DNA of 64,000 nt, taken from Diplocarpon mali. Taxonomy: Eukaryota; Ascomycota; Leotiomycetes; Helotiales; Drepanopezizaceae. Every line of letters starts with the position of its first letter. Positions within the stretch are counted from its first letter, which is position 1. A model generated the notes under the pieces. It was not told the origin of the DNA. It was given only the letters and a program-made list of their open reading frames with translations, and made no database searches. Shown here piece by piece: positions 12,619 through 24,053 of this stretch. The DNA is taken from assembly GCA_024741835.1 (NCBI GenBank), contig JAENRP010000121.1, positions 44,162-108,161 on the forward strand, in the 5' to 3' direction. The translations under genes and the position numbers were made by a program.

Positions 12619-13510
12619 ACCCACAAACTCGCGTCGATCAATATCTCACCTGCGTGTAATCACGACAGCCACAACCGTCTGACCCCATCGATATCCAGCT
12701 GTCCATTCCCAACCACTTGCCACCATCCCTGTTAGTCCTGTCGACACGTCTATTCCTGGCCGTTTGGTTTCTTCCAAGGGCGGGAGGACTCTGCTTCGGC
12801 GCTTCTGTAGTACCGATTTCTCTCCAAGGTGTAGTTCTCGCGTCCCACGCTAGATCTGTTGATTCGTTCTCTTCTCGGCTCTCCAGATGGCCAGCTTGCA
12901 TTATAACATTATGGAGGGGAGGGCAGGGGAGCATGCGCGGCCATCCTACCCCACGATCGCATCGCGTAGCGCAAGTCACCCTGCCTACCTGCTGGGAGCC
13001 CGTATATCTAGCGCGCCGTGGACATGGAAACAGATGCATCCTGGCACGTATCTCTAGCGCCTTCGACAGCCACTTGGACTTCCTGCATACGGCTTTATAC
13101 ATTCAGGATATCATCTGTATTCTTCAAAGCCCCCTGACTCCTCAGTTGCTCGATAATTGTTACCTGGGATCGGTGGCACAGCATAGTAGATCTAGCCCCG
13201 GTCCTTCTATCTTCAGAGTCTGATGAATTCCTATACATGTGGATTACACGCCTCGTGCTGTTATATACACGTCGATAGGCTGGAATCGGCATCTGGAGTA
13301 CGGATCATTACAGAATCCGCCATCATATTCGACGTTTAATTTGATATAATCAACAGAGAAAGGCATAAAGTAACGATCCTTGTCGTCACTTTATGCCCTC
13401 CTCGCAAGCCGAGTCTAAGTCTGATGAAGAAGCGATCCGATGGAAATTGCGGCCAGGTTGAATTTGATTAGCAAGGCTTGCGAAGCTTAAATCTCTCTGT
13501 AGGATGCTAA

Positions 13511-13966
13511 TCAACGCGAAGACAGTCGCATATTTAGCTGTGGCTGGACCTGGACCTCCAGGCTTATGCAGAAGAATATGGCCAAGTGCATTGGTAGGAC
13601 ACTAAGACACCTTCGCGCTGTCTTGGGACAACAGGCGGACAGACTTTGATTAAGAACTTGAGCTATTTCGGAGACTTCAGTGGCAGTGGTCGCGACGAGC
13701 TGCTCCTGGGCAGCGCCGATTCCTATTTTGCCTGAATGTGAGAGGGTGTCTAGAAAGACGTCAAAGGCGCCGATCAAGAAACCTGGCTGGTCTTCGTAGG
13801 AGACGTACTGTTGACCCCATTGAAGATTTGAGCCATGAAGGAGCGGGTTGCTACTCATGCAGTAGTTCAACAAGAGCAGTCCATCAACCTAGTGGGTAAG
13901 GGCGGAAGACTTGGCTGCATCTGAGTAGCTGGCAATCTCATCGTCCTGAAAGCACCACGCAACCAT
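13511..13966 (-). pseudogene. Interrupted open frame, possible gene remnant (block 1)
   Basis: From an ATG at 13966 the minus strand reads 151 residues of natural-looking composition with one in-frame TAG at 13889-13891 after residue 25. It ends at 13511. The part after the stop contains stretches such as WGQQYVSYEDQPGFLIGAFD and EVSEIAQVLNQSLS. The TAG is preceded by a usable acceptor (CCACTAG), but I see no donor far enough upstream for a normal intron. I do not recognise the family. It could be a decayed gene, part of a multi-exon gene I failed to assemble, or chance. The neighbouring blocks at 14.1 and 14.9 kb lie on the same strand. Confidence 0.35.
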
Positions 13967-14055
13967 TCTTGATTTATCTTGCTGAGGAAGGAAATTCACG
14001 AGATTGATTTCAGCCTAATGGCCGCGAGAGATTTCCAGTGTTCGTTTTCGATATT

Positions 14056-14238
14056 TTAATCTTTACACTGACGACACGTGTGGCTTTCTGTTCCATTCAA
14101 GGAGAGCAATACAGCTTCTTCAAACACGGCCGATATATTCCCTCCTGAAACAATGCATGCAGGCTTCGACCTCCTCGCGATTGCCGCCCAATAGAACAAA
14201 TGTTGTGCAATAACCAGGGGCCGAGTCCTCTTGAAACT
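14056..14238 (-). pseudogene. Coding-like fragment (block 2)
   Basis: Sixty codons on the minus strand with a protein-like mix of residues (for example AQHLFYWAAIARRSKPACIV, then GGNISAVFEEAVLLS), ending in TAA at 14056-14058. No start codon or clear splice site joins it to block 1 or block 3. Family not recognised. The similarity of SGGN to a PLP-enzyme glycine loop is too short to use. Confidence 0.25.
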
Positions 14239-14871
14239 AGTTTTTAAAATGCCCTGTATTCATGGTATAATACTGGGCTGTTCTCGACAAAGCCTCAAGA
14301 GTAAGATGTTCTTCTCTAATAAGTACCTAGCATGACACAATACCAAAATCAGAGGAGGGCACGAAAATATCAAGGAATCAGACACTTCTGTAGATAATCT
14401 AAACCGATAATGGAGGTATCCATAGAGAGTGACGGAACAGTGGTCCACGATAATCGGTGCCTCGATGTCATCGATAGCGTTATCAACTAGCATCTTAACA
14501 AACATCTGCAGTTTACACTTCAGCGTAACCAAACATACCAGCACCCAAAACAATTCACACAGAGATCGATCCACAAAGGCTACACGGTAAATAGCCATGG
14601 GTCGTACTCAAAAGGATCTCCCATTCTGATGGCCGGTCGTCACGCTCGTAGAAGAATCCAAGTCTATACTGGCTGGAAAGTCCTGCACTCATGCGAATAC
14701 ATCCGATAAGATGAGGAGAATCCGACTGGACACTCCGAGAGATGCCCATACGATCAAGAAGCCGATGGGAAACCAAGAGAAGCAAGCTCAACTGAACAAG
14801 CTGGAGGACGAGCAGATCAGCTGCCTCAAAACTCAGGAGATCTGTATACTCAACGACGACCGCTGTGTCAA

Positions 14872-15033
14872 CTACCAGCCCGGGCGATTCGTTGGGGTTA
14901 ATAGGATGACTTTGCAGCCCAGAATCTGACCGAGCGTGGCCGTAGTACCATACACGGCGCCCAAGAAATGCTTAGCATTGGGGGTAACGGTGTGATCGAA
15001 GTATTGTTTCGAAAACGGCGATACGAATTCACT
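14872..15033 (-). pseudogene. Coding-like fragment (block 3)
   Basis: Fifty-three codons on the minus strand, including FLGAVYGTTATLGQILGCKV, ending at TAG 14872-14874. The upstream edge has an in-frame TGA just before an AAG that could be an acceptor. Together with blocks 1 and 2 it suggests a disrupted minus-strand gene or genes between 13.5 and 15.0 kb. Between the blocks (14.24-14.87 kb) both strands have short open frames and I could not choose between them. Confidence 0.3.
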
Positions 15034-15270
15034 TCACATCCTCACTCGAAGATCTGCTCAAAAATATAAAAAGGACCAAACATGATTTGTGGGCCGTATT
15101 CACGGTGCGATTTCGCTACTATGTCGCTTCAGTCATAAGTCGCTTGCCAAGCATGAAGGCTTATTCGGATCCTCAAATCCAGCATGTCCGCCATCGCGTC
15201 ATCTTGATATCAAACGTTTTTCCTGGGACCCAACATTAACGTCAGGTCTTGTAGATAGGATATCTCATCC

Positions 15271-16804
15271 TTACCAAGTTGGCTCCCGCTTCTCGAAGCT
15301 GGGAGTGCCGACAGCGTTCCGATCAGCAAAAGGATCATTTTCATCTTCCTCCTCGAGGTCGTCTTCTTCCTCAGGCTGTTGAACCGGTCTTGGAGGTTGT
15401 GGAGGAGGGGGTGGAGCACGATGGGTAGGACTGTTACCGATAGTAAGGCCGGCAAATTGTTGAACAGAAGCGTGTTCTTTATGCCTCTCGGTCACCACTT
15501 TCATAAATTAGTAACATTCAACGCTACCTAGACTTGCTCTTACCCTTGTACATGTGTTGTTGGTTAGCAAGTTCATCGTCAGAGTCACTGTCGGCGTCAA
15601 TTGACCGGTCAAGTTGTTCGAAGGTCATCAGAGACGTAACAAGCTCATCGTTAGCATGAAGCAGAGCACCGAGCCATTGTTCCGCCTCCACAAGTTGGAT
15701 CTGAATGGGTCAGTATAAGAAAGAATCGACAATATTGATTTGCACTTACGTAGCGCAGTATCTTACGACGAAGGAGCTTGCACGCTTCGAAATGCCGGAC
15801 AGCAGTTTCGTTCTTGCTAATCTGCTCTCGCTCACGGTTGACCAATCTCAAAGCGTTCAGCAAATTTATAGACGCAACAGACGATTCTGCGATACAATTC
15901 TTCATATTATCTTTCTCTGCTTCCAGGTTAAAGGGCTTTACCTTCCTTTTCTTCTTCTTGTCCTTGTCGGCTTTCTTAGATTTTTTGGTGTCGACGACAG
16001 GAGCAAAGCTGGGAGCAGAAGCTCTGCTAGATTGGCCAAGCGAGGCTTGGCGAGTGTGCGCTGAAGCTGGAGATTCTTCTTCCTCGTCATCACCTTCGAA
16101 TGGATTTTCCTCGGTCTCTTTCAGGACTTTGGATCTATCCTGGGTAACAACTTGTTTGCGGCGAGGCAGTTGCTGATTGACGGTCAGCTAGCCTCCTTTA
16201 CACGTGCCGTTGAAGAATTCACCTTATAGAGACCGGCAATCTGTTCGAGCCCACGAGTGTTCTTGTACTCGACTGCCCATTGCCGGAAAAGTTCCTTGCA
16301 CTTGTTTCTCACGAGTGGATCGGAAAGATCAGAGGTGCCACAAACGCGCAAGCGTTCCAGTAACATTTCATCGGCAAACGTGCGTTGAAAACGTGCACCT
16401 GCATTTTGAATCAACCCATCCAGGAGAGTGAGAGCTCTTAGTTGACGCGGCACGTTGCCATACTTGAGCTTCTTGCGAAGAGAGCGGGCGGCCTCTGCAG
16501 GACCTGTTGCTTGAAGTTTGATAGCCTCAACCAGGTCTGGGACCCCAGCAAGATCATCTTCTTCGTAGCTCTCACTTGTGAGGTTCTCGATTGCAACAGT
16601 AACCGCAGAATAGGGCTTTTTCTGTCCAGTTTAAAAAGTTAGCTATCGTTTCTATCCATCTTTGTATACGAGCTGATCCGCTGTAGACTGTATGGTAACA
16701 GGTGAAGAAGCCACAGCAAGGAACGGGCCAACGGTTTATATTTCATTGGTCCTAATTTGTTGAAACAGCGAGACCAACGAGCAGAAACTCACGCTTGAGA
16801 ACAT
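15271..16804 (-). CDS. LSB5: LSB5-like VHS/GAT-domain endocytosis adaptor
   Basis: Predicted 405-aa protein from five exons: 16793-16804, 16621-16223, 16172-15750, 15700-15544, 15497-15271. All introns are GT-AG and phases agree. The tiny first exon encodes MFSS, which joins to KKPYSAVTVAIE, the usual N-terminus of fungal LSB5. Residues about 5-137 are a VHS-type helical domain (for example RQLRALTLLDGLIQNAGARF, then LFRQWAVEY). An NPF motif (EENPFEGD) follows near residue 159, then a Lys-rich linker and a GAT-like three-helix region at about 220-325. The acidic Pro-rich tail ends in EPTW. In yeast, LSB5 binds Las17 and ubiquitin and links actin assembly with endocytosis. NPF motifs bind EH-domain proteins. 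The first exon of four codons is the least certain part. It shares a 620-bp upstream region with the divergent gene at 17.4 kb. Confidence 0.85.
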
Positions 16805-17424
16805 GGTGCTATATATCCCGAACACTTCTCAGGGGAAGATGATGCTGCAGCAGACCCGTGACTTGAGGCTTGGGTACAGTTGCTATCGTAGACAACTGAG
16901 CGAGGCAACGGGCCCACCAAAGTATATCGATAGGGAAACAAGAGGCTGGATGTCGATGGTGTTTTCTAACAGGATATCCAAGAATGACAGACCTCCGTTT
17001 AGTTCCAATGGAAGGATGTGAAGATTCCTGTTGGGTGGGAATCGAACAAGGCAACAGGGCGGGGTATTCTTTGTTAGCGACCGTTATCAGATGAAAGAGC
17101 TGTTTTGAAGCTAATGAAGTTCGGATAACACTTATTAACGTTTGACGAGGAAACAAGTGTATGCATAGCAGATCGAGGACATTCAACAATGGAAAGAAAC
17201 TAATTCTGGTGAAGGGAGAAGTGGCGTGCGTGTAGCCCTAGTAGGTTTACCGATATAAAGCCGCGCTTCTTGCAGCCTTGCCCCTCTTTTTCTGTTACAA
17301 TATTCCCTCCATTACATCACTCATCTCTATTGTCAGAGTTGCATTCAAATTCTTATATCCTCAGAATACTGGGCGAGATTAAAGAGGATCGACGGCGGAT
17401 GTGTTAGTCCGATGGTTACCAGAG
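16805..17424. promoter_or_regulatory. Divergent intergenic region between LSB5 and the 917-aa gene
   Basis: 620 bp between the two start codons. A TATAAA at 17254-17259 lies 166 bp upstream of the + gene's ATG and is followed by a pyrimidine-rich stretch (about 17279-17330), typical of fungal core promoters. No factor site is assigned. Confidence 0.45.
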
Positions 17425-20231
17425 ATGTCGCTGTATCACGGCTGGGATCATGATGAGATGTGGGGTGGCGTAGAGACATCAACCTCGTGGGTATGCCGTT
17501 ATGTGAATTGGACTAAATTTACTAATACGAAAATTGAAGAGATTCAAACGCGCGAGAAGCCGCAGCGTCATCTTTTACTCCCATCAATCCGCATCAAGCT
17601 CCGCTTCCGTATGTTAGCCCGCTGAAAGTTCTACATGAAACCGGAAACGAAATTTTCCATAAGAGCGTAGCTCAAGCTCCAGTGCTTAGGGCAAGAAAGC
17701 GAGGAGTTGAACAGGAGAACAAAAGACGGGCCGTCTCCATCGCACAGGTTTTCGAATACAAGGGTGAGGGCGATGTTGCGTCTCAGAACCAGGGCGCCGA
17801 TTTTGAATCGTCTTTTCTCAAGAGACGGAAGTCAGTACCTGCCAAAAAAAATATGTCTGTACAAGGAATCTCAACGCTTGTACACACTTGTGGTCAAGAT
17901 AGTCAAGGCTCAGCACCTTTGCAGGACTCTGAACAATATGGCAAGGATCGAGGCACTCAATTGATAACTCCTCCAGACTCTGGGAAAAGAGGAGATAAAA
18001 GAGCAGTATCACCAAAGTCAAAGAATGCCAGATTTAAGCCAGGGCTGTTCCGAAATCCTATGGTCACGAAGCCTTTGGCATCTCGCGAACAAGATATCCT
18101 ATTCACAAAACCCCTCACAATACATCAAGGGTGGACAAGTACTGAAGAGGCTGTGAAGTTTCAATATAAAGGAATCTCAAAGACAACGCTGGATAAGCTA
18201 TCTTCTTTCAGATACAAAGCTTCTAGAGAGGCCAAAAGCCAGGCTGACTCACGTCTTTCAACTGTAATATGTCAAAGTAATGGAGCTCAAGAACGTAGCA
18301 GGAGTGCGGAAATTCCGCCACCTGCAGCCGACTATGGCCTGACTGACAGGGATGATTCTATCGTCAATGGGGTTTACCAGGCGAGTGCATGTCTCGAACA
18401 TCCTGAAATCCTTCGAGAACCTCAACTCGAGCAGTGGCAGCGAGATGAGCACCCAGAAGATGATGCCTTTTTTAATGATTCTGCAAGGAACATAAAGTCG
18501 AGTAACGCCGGTGACGAAGACCCACTTCTTTTGCAAATAAAGTTGCCCCAGATACGGCCTCCAAGCATGTCAAACAATTTCTCTGAAGAAACTGATCAGA
18601 TATCGAATTACGATCTCAGGCTATTGCAAAGAACCTTTGACTACGAGAAGCTGACTCCAAGCGAAACTAGAGCTTTTGTGGGGCTTGCAGAAGAAATTAA
18701 TGCCGGCAATCCTAATTCCCAAGGGGTCAATAATGTCATTCCATCAGATCATGACGATCCGAATGATGATAGCTGTGTACACAATCCTGAACAGCTCCTA
18801 CTGATCGACAAGCCACAGGCTGGAGCCAAAATTCAGTCTGATACTGCTATCTTCTCCAAATGTGAGGGTGGTGATCAAAACGAAATTCCTACATACCATC
18901 ATCTAGCCGGACTGGATCAGCTTGTTAAACGACGCCGTGCTAGAGCCTCCGAATACGTACGAGCTGATCTCTCAGATGTATCAAACGACTTCGATGTTGA
19001 CGAGTTCGGTGGTGACGAGCTTGACGATGCTGATTTGCTCGCCATTGCGTCAGATCCAGTTGTGCTGGAACCGCAACCCATTTTTGCAGTTGAGAAGCAT
19101 TATAGCAACCCAAGTGCCAAGTCGCTCGCTCCCGAGTCAGTTGGAACACATTGCAGAGGCGGCCACCAAAATATGCTTGCAGTTCCCAGCATATTACCGG
19201 GTATGATCGACTTAGATGACGAGTACCCATTGGAAGGACTTGTGGAAGAAGACATGATCTCGTTGCCGGAGCACTTTGGAGGATCCATCGGAAGCTTCCA
19301 GGCGCCTCCAAGCTTTCAGTATTCCTTCGAAGACGATCTAATGCCTGGGGAAGTATATGGTAGCTCTCTTCAGTTTCCACCTCTCAATTCGCGACTGTCT
19401 TCTATATCGCCAAGAAATGCAGCAAATATGACTCGTACTGACATCGATAGCCCGAATCAGGCTCGAGTCACTGATATAGACATAGCTCTGTCGGAGGACG
19501 AGGATTGGTTTTTCATTCAATCAAACGAGCTCGACGAATCCAATGCAACTCTTATGTCGGACTCTGCTACTGAGCTTCACAGTACTCCCAGTGTCAGCCA
19601 GGTTACAAAGCGTATCATACCTCTAGGACCGCAAAACCGGCCTGTTGTATCAAGCCAACTGGAGACTCAAGCAGTTGTGCAAGTATCAACTGATCATGTC
19701 TTGACCATAGATGACAGTCACGACTACGAGCCCCTTGACCCTTTTGCTCGGCCAGACTTTCCACAACCTGTTCTCGATCGTTGTCCAATCGCGGGTATAT
19801 CAGCTCAAAAGTTTCTCCGTGTCTGCTTTCGAGTCGGGGAAATTTTCAAAGAAGGAGTAAGGTGTCATGCTCTCAAAGACGTCGCTGTGATCGAGCTATT
19901 CGCGCGGGTCAAGTTCTCCTCTCGGGAGCCTGATACCACTAAACAGCATTTCAAATTCGCAGACCTGTGGCACGACCGTCCTCCATTCCCCAGTGGCATG
20001 CTAGCCAACTACAAGACCACAGGCTTGGCTGAGAGTGAGAGCAGAGTGTTCATCGGCGTCCAAGAAAATATGATGGCAAGGTGCATTGGGAGGCTGAAGA
20101 GGGACAGGAAGAATATGACTGGCTGGCTAATCGAAATAATCAACATCCGGCCTACAGATTGGGAGGAGATTAAATGGACAAAGAGAATTGTGAGTGCAGG
20201 CCTCGTTAAATCCGAGAAGCCGGGCACATGA
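17425..20231 (+). CDS. Large disordered protein with a conserved C-terminal domain, function unknown
   Basis: Two exons, 17425-17486 and 17540-20231, give 917 aa. The intron uses a GTGGGT donor, has a CTAAT branch site, and is required by phase. The stronger-looking GTATGC four bases downstream would break the frame. The N-terminus MSLYHGWDHDEMWG is followed by about 700 residues of low-complexity acidic and polar sequence. A lysine-arginine cluster (RARKRGVEQENKRR) near the start could serve nuclear import. The last about 150 residues are compact and look folded (FLRVCFRVGEIFKEGVRC, then HFKFADLWHDRPPFPSGML, then CIGRLKRDRKNM). I believe this C-terminal module recurs in uncharacterised ascomycete proteins, but I cannot name the family. 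An OB-fold-like role in DNA metabolism is a guess only. Confidence 0.75.
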
Positions 20232-21957
20232 AAGTTGTGAGTGTAGGAGACGGCATGACCGAGAAAGTTGCTATTATTGATACAAAAATCTCGCTAGCCA
20301 TCTGGCTTGACTGACATCTAGGCTCAACTAACCAAAGCTCTAAATTCCCACATTTCACCACCTTCCCCTAGATAATTACATCCAGTATACTTAGCTAGTC
20401 AAAGAAAATAGACAAGCTCTTCACCAGAGAAATTTCCCAATTCATCAACAACTGTCGAGCACCAAGCCTAAGCGGCATTCTAATTAAATACCAGTCACGA
20501 TCCGTACCCCATGAGTAGTCTTTGCGGGAGGAGGCGATGCTGTTTGCTGTGCCGGAGTTGTAGCCGTGATACTTAGTTATGGGTGCTGGGTGGACAGATA
20601 GCCACGGAGGAGGAATTTGTTGGAGGGTTGGAGGAGGGACATTTCGCGACAGGAGCAATTGCGATTGCGTACATTTAACTATGAGAACTTTGAATACCAC
20701 CTCAGAATTATCGTCTCGCCCCTTTGCGCTACCTGGGATACTTATCAGGTAAGCATTAACCAACCCTTCCATACATCCGTTTATAGGATGATCGTAGTCC
20801 GCGGACTACGGCGTTATAGGAGTATGAGGTACAGCACTGTAATTTGGGGGCTGCCATTTGACAAAGTCCTAAACTCGTTGCTGCAAACGCTACCGAAACT
20901 GTAGCTCGGGTAGCTAGCCAACATACCTATCTATGCCGACCTCTCGCAATCGACCGTGAACGCGAGTACTTGATCATTATCTGCGCTCGAGCTTGGGGGG
21001 AGAGTGCTAGCCGAATCGATTCTTGCGTCACACTCTGCGAAGTAAACACTCCTGTAGACGCATCCCAGAGCAGTCGGAACGTACTGATCTGGGTCTCGGG
21101 GCTTTATCCGCAGAACTTGGCCGTGGCAAGTCAATGCCCAATGCTGAACTGTCTCCCGTGTCCATCAAGGGCTGTGTCAGCGTGATTGATGCGTGTGTGT
21201 GCATGGTCCTTATTTCCATATCTTGCAAACCAGAAGTGTTTTGCGGAGCAGATATTCAAGTACTACTGTAATAGATGGCGCGACCTATGCTGATTGGCAG
21301 CAAGTGCGCAGTCATGTACAGCAGCACGAGGGGTACAGCCTCAAAAGGCAATTAGTTGGGCACGCAAAGTGAGTATTGGTATTGGTAAAGGGACAGGTAC
21401 GCTTTCTTTATTTTTTTTGCAAATTGAAAAATACACATCGAGGATCTTACGATGGAAACGCACGTTTGCAATTGGTAAGAGCTCGCCGCTGAAGTCTCCT
21501 ATGAAGCTAGGTAACTGTGATAATCATGGAACCAAGGATGCGAGTCAATTATTTGTATTTTTTCTATGCACGACGAGAATTTGCATCCCCTACCACGAAG
21601 TCAGGGCTTTGTCAATAGCAATCAAATTGGCACACATCCTTGCTGATGACCTCGGGTCTCGTCATGCTCTCAATGATGGATGCGCATTGTTAGGTAATAC
21701 GATTTGGAGCCCACTGGTCACAACTGTAGACTTTAACATGCTGCGAGGATCAAATGGCTACTTGATGCCCCACGTCTAGCGTGGGACCTCGACCATATCG
21801 CTGCCCCAATGCCGCACGTCGCCTATGTGGCATTGCCAAGTGATTCGTCCGACACATTCTAAGCTCGCCGTCGAGACAGGCATTTGCGAATGTAGAGTCC
21901 TTGTGGTAGGTGTGCAGGATATACCAATATCAACTCTTTTTCGGAAGCATTTATCTT
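20232..21957. other. Intergenic region, convergent 3' ends
   Basis: 1.7 kb between the 3' ends of the 917-aa gene and UPF3. Only short overlapping open frames are present, up to 161 codons at 21294-21779, with no domain and no codon-phase continuity. No gene supported. Confidence 0.6.
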
Positions 21958-23746
21958 TTACTTTGCCGGCCCTGTTGGCGCTGAAGCAGGTGCCTTTGCT
22001 GGCTCTGGGGTAGGAAAACCTCCTCTCCCCCCTCCACGACCACCTCGTCGCCCAGCAGTCCCACCGCGGCCTCCACGACCGCCTCTCGATGATAATGGAG
22101 CCTTTGGAGCTTGTAGAGTAGATTTTTTCTCCGGGGGTAGAGCCGTTCCTTTGCGTTGCATGACCTGAACGGTTCCTTGAGCCACAGTGATGGGGTTTGC
22201 TGCCATGGCTTTCTTCAATCCGTCAGTATCAACAAAGTCCACGTAGGCAAATCCCTTTCTTTTATCGATCTCGACCATCCTGACTGCACCATATTTCTCC
22301 ATAGCTTCTTTGAGAAGTGTTTCAGTAACACCCTGCGATGGATTTGCGTGCTTGACAAATGCCTGTGTAGCACCTTCTGCTGGAGCAGCCACCTGCTGAA
22401 GTCTTCGAACCGTGACAGGAGGTGCAGGCTTAACATTTTGAGCTATTGAGCCTGACGTGGCGGACACGTTAGCAGGCTGGGCTTCAGGCTTCTTTAGTAA
22501 AACCATGGGAGTGAGAGGCTTGTTTGCTGCAGTTGATTTGGCCGCTTCATTTTCTGAAGAGGGTCCCTTACTCCGACCTTTCCGGTTGTTAGCTGGGTTA
22601 AGAGTAGCTTTTGGAGCAGTCGGGACACTTTGAGTCTGTTGAGGGCGCGGAGAGTTGTTTTCCTTGGACTCAACTGCTTCATCCGCGGCGGCAGCTTTCT
22701 CCGCCTTTTGCGCATCTGCAGTATCACGTCTGACTTGGCGATGAGCCTGAGCAGGGCTCAATCCAAGGTCGCGCTGTAACATGCGAATATGGGCTGCTAC
22801 TACTGCTTGTCTCTGTCGACCTGGAATCTTGCCAACATCAAGCTTAGGTGTTGCAGACGTCGATGCCGTCGAGCCTGGGCTAGAGGGCGAGGCTGCAGAC
22901 GATTTCGAAGCAGCTTCTCTGTTGAGAATTTTGACAGCTTCCTTGGCAGCTTTGTCAACTAGTCTATCCATCTTAGCATCCTTTCCTTTCTTCTTCGAGT
23001 CGTCAACCAGCGAATCCTTTATCGATTTGCCCTTTGCGATGTTTGCTTCTTGCCTTTTCGCGGATCTTGCCGCTAGATCCTTGTTCTTGATCGCCTTCTT
23101 ATCCTTGAGCGCCTGGACCAAGGGAGTCATTGTGACTTTCTCTTGCTTTGCAGTTCCAAGATCATAGTGCGAATCGCCATTTGTCTCTTTAGCTGACGTC
23201 GGATTTGCTAGTTCTTCTAGAAAAGCCATGAACTCGGGGTCTTGGTCGATAACTCCAGCACGATTATCAATGCGGCGTCTGCCTGAAGGTATACGGCTGT
23301 AAGGTGCGAATTCTACAGTGGGGGGTCCAATGAGACATGTACTGTTGAAGGTGTTTTGCGCATCCTCAAAAACTGACTGTCGAACGAGATCGGAAAGGCT
23401 TAGCAAATGCGCTTCGTTCGTAAGATGCAGATAGGCACGGGAGGGTCTGGATGGTTTCGAAGCGCTTCGAAGGGTCAGTAAAGTGCACCACGGGTCCTAG
23501 GGAACAGTACTCTTTTGACTCCTTGCCTGGCTTATAGCGAAACCAATCGACCTTTCCTTGTCCCAACTTCCACTCTTCTCCAAGGACTGATTTGAACTCT
23601 TCCTCTGTAAGACCTGGAGCCAGCCTTCGGATGATAATCTTTAGTTTGATAGTAGCTGGCTTAGCTGACGCTGGCCTGGCCGCATTACCAGACGCGTGGG
23701 CAGGAGTGATAGCCAGGACGCCATTTGCCTGGGTGCGAGTTGCCAT
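21958..23746 (-). CDS. UPF3: UPF3-family nonsense-mediated decay factor
   Basis: Exons 23746-23511 and 23446-21958 encode 574 aa. The GT-AG intron of 64 nt joins KPGKESKE to PSRAYLHLTNEAHLLSLSDL, as expected for the Smg4/UPF3 RNP-like domain. Residues about 30-140 are that domain (KLKIIIRRLAPGLTEEEF, EEWKLGQGKVDWFRYKPGK). A charged, Ala/Lys-rich middle follows. Near residues 435-510 there is a second RRM-like stretch (EKYGAVRMVEIDKRKGFAYV with an RNP1-like KGFAYVDF), and the tail is RGG-rich. UPF3 bridges UPF2 and the exon-junction or terminating ribosome in nonsense-mediated mRNA decay. The 3' end is convergent with the upstream neighbour, and the 5' end shares a 307-bp promoter with the phosphatase. 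Confidence 0.87.
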
Positions 23747-24053
23747 AGTATAACTTCAGTCTATCCTATGGTACGCTCAGTGATCTGCCTCTGCCTCGAG
23801 GATGGCGAGATGATGGCGCTAGCGTGGGTTAGCGTTCTCGCGAAGGACGATAAAAAAAATTCTTCAAGGTTCGTCAAGCGTGCTATCCACAACGCCCCAT
23901 CGTGGTTGGCAAATCTGGTTGTCCTTCTGTCTTTGTCGCAACCAAAACATTTGACTGTTGTCGTTGAGCTGTCTGATAGCTACTAAGGTGGCGTTAATCG
24001 GCTTCCATACAGATACGCTAGACAAGGGTCCGACAGTGATCCGAGCGCCCAGC
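23747..24053. promoter_or_regulatory. Shared divergent promoter, UPF3 / Ppg1
   Basis: 307 bp between the two ATG codons, so both 5' UTRs and core promoters must lie here or overlap the genes. It contains CT-rich tracts and an A-rich stretch (AAAAAAAATT near 23850). No TATA box is obvious. Confidence 0.5.

Larger units (their letters stand above)
4400..13500. other. GC-rich gene-free region, second part
   Basis: Continues the GC-rich composition with homopurine and homopyrimidine runs and several microsatellites. Open frames overlap on both strands, are rich in R, P, G and S, and show no domain that I recognise. I see no convincing start, intron chain and stop combination. Apart from the repeats, the tRNA-like sequence and the assembly gap listed separately, I see nothing I can name. 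Confidence 0.55.

Noticed and set aside
13800..13966. MVAWCFQDDE at the start of block 1 resembles the start of VapC-type PIN-domain proteins
   Set aside because: Only about ten residues match, the rest does not continue the fold, and the context is a fungal nuclear genome. Treated as chance.
15210..15382. Overlapping plus and minus frames at the 3' end of LSB5
   Set aside because: They are shadows of the LSB5 last exon, which is fixed by phase and by the conserved tail.
21294..21779. 161-codon plus-strand frame between the 917-aa gene and UPF3
   Set aside because: No domain, no supporting splice or start context, and composition typical of random DNA.
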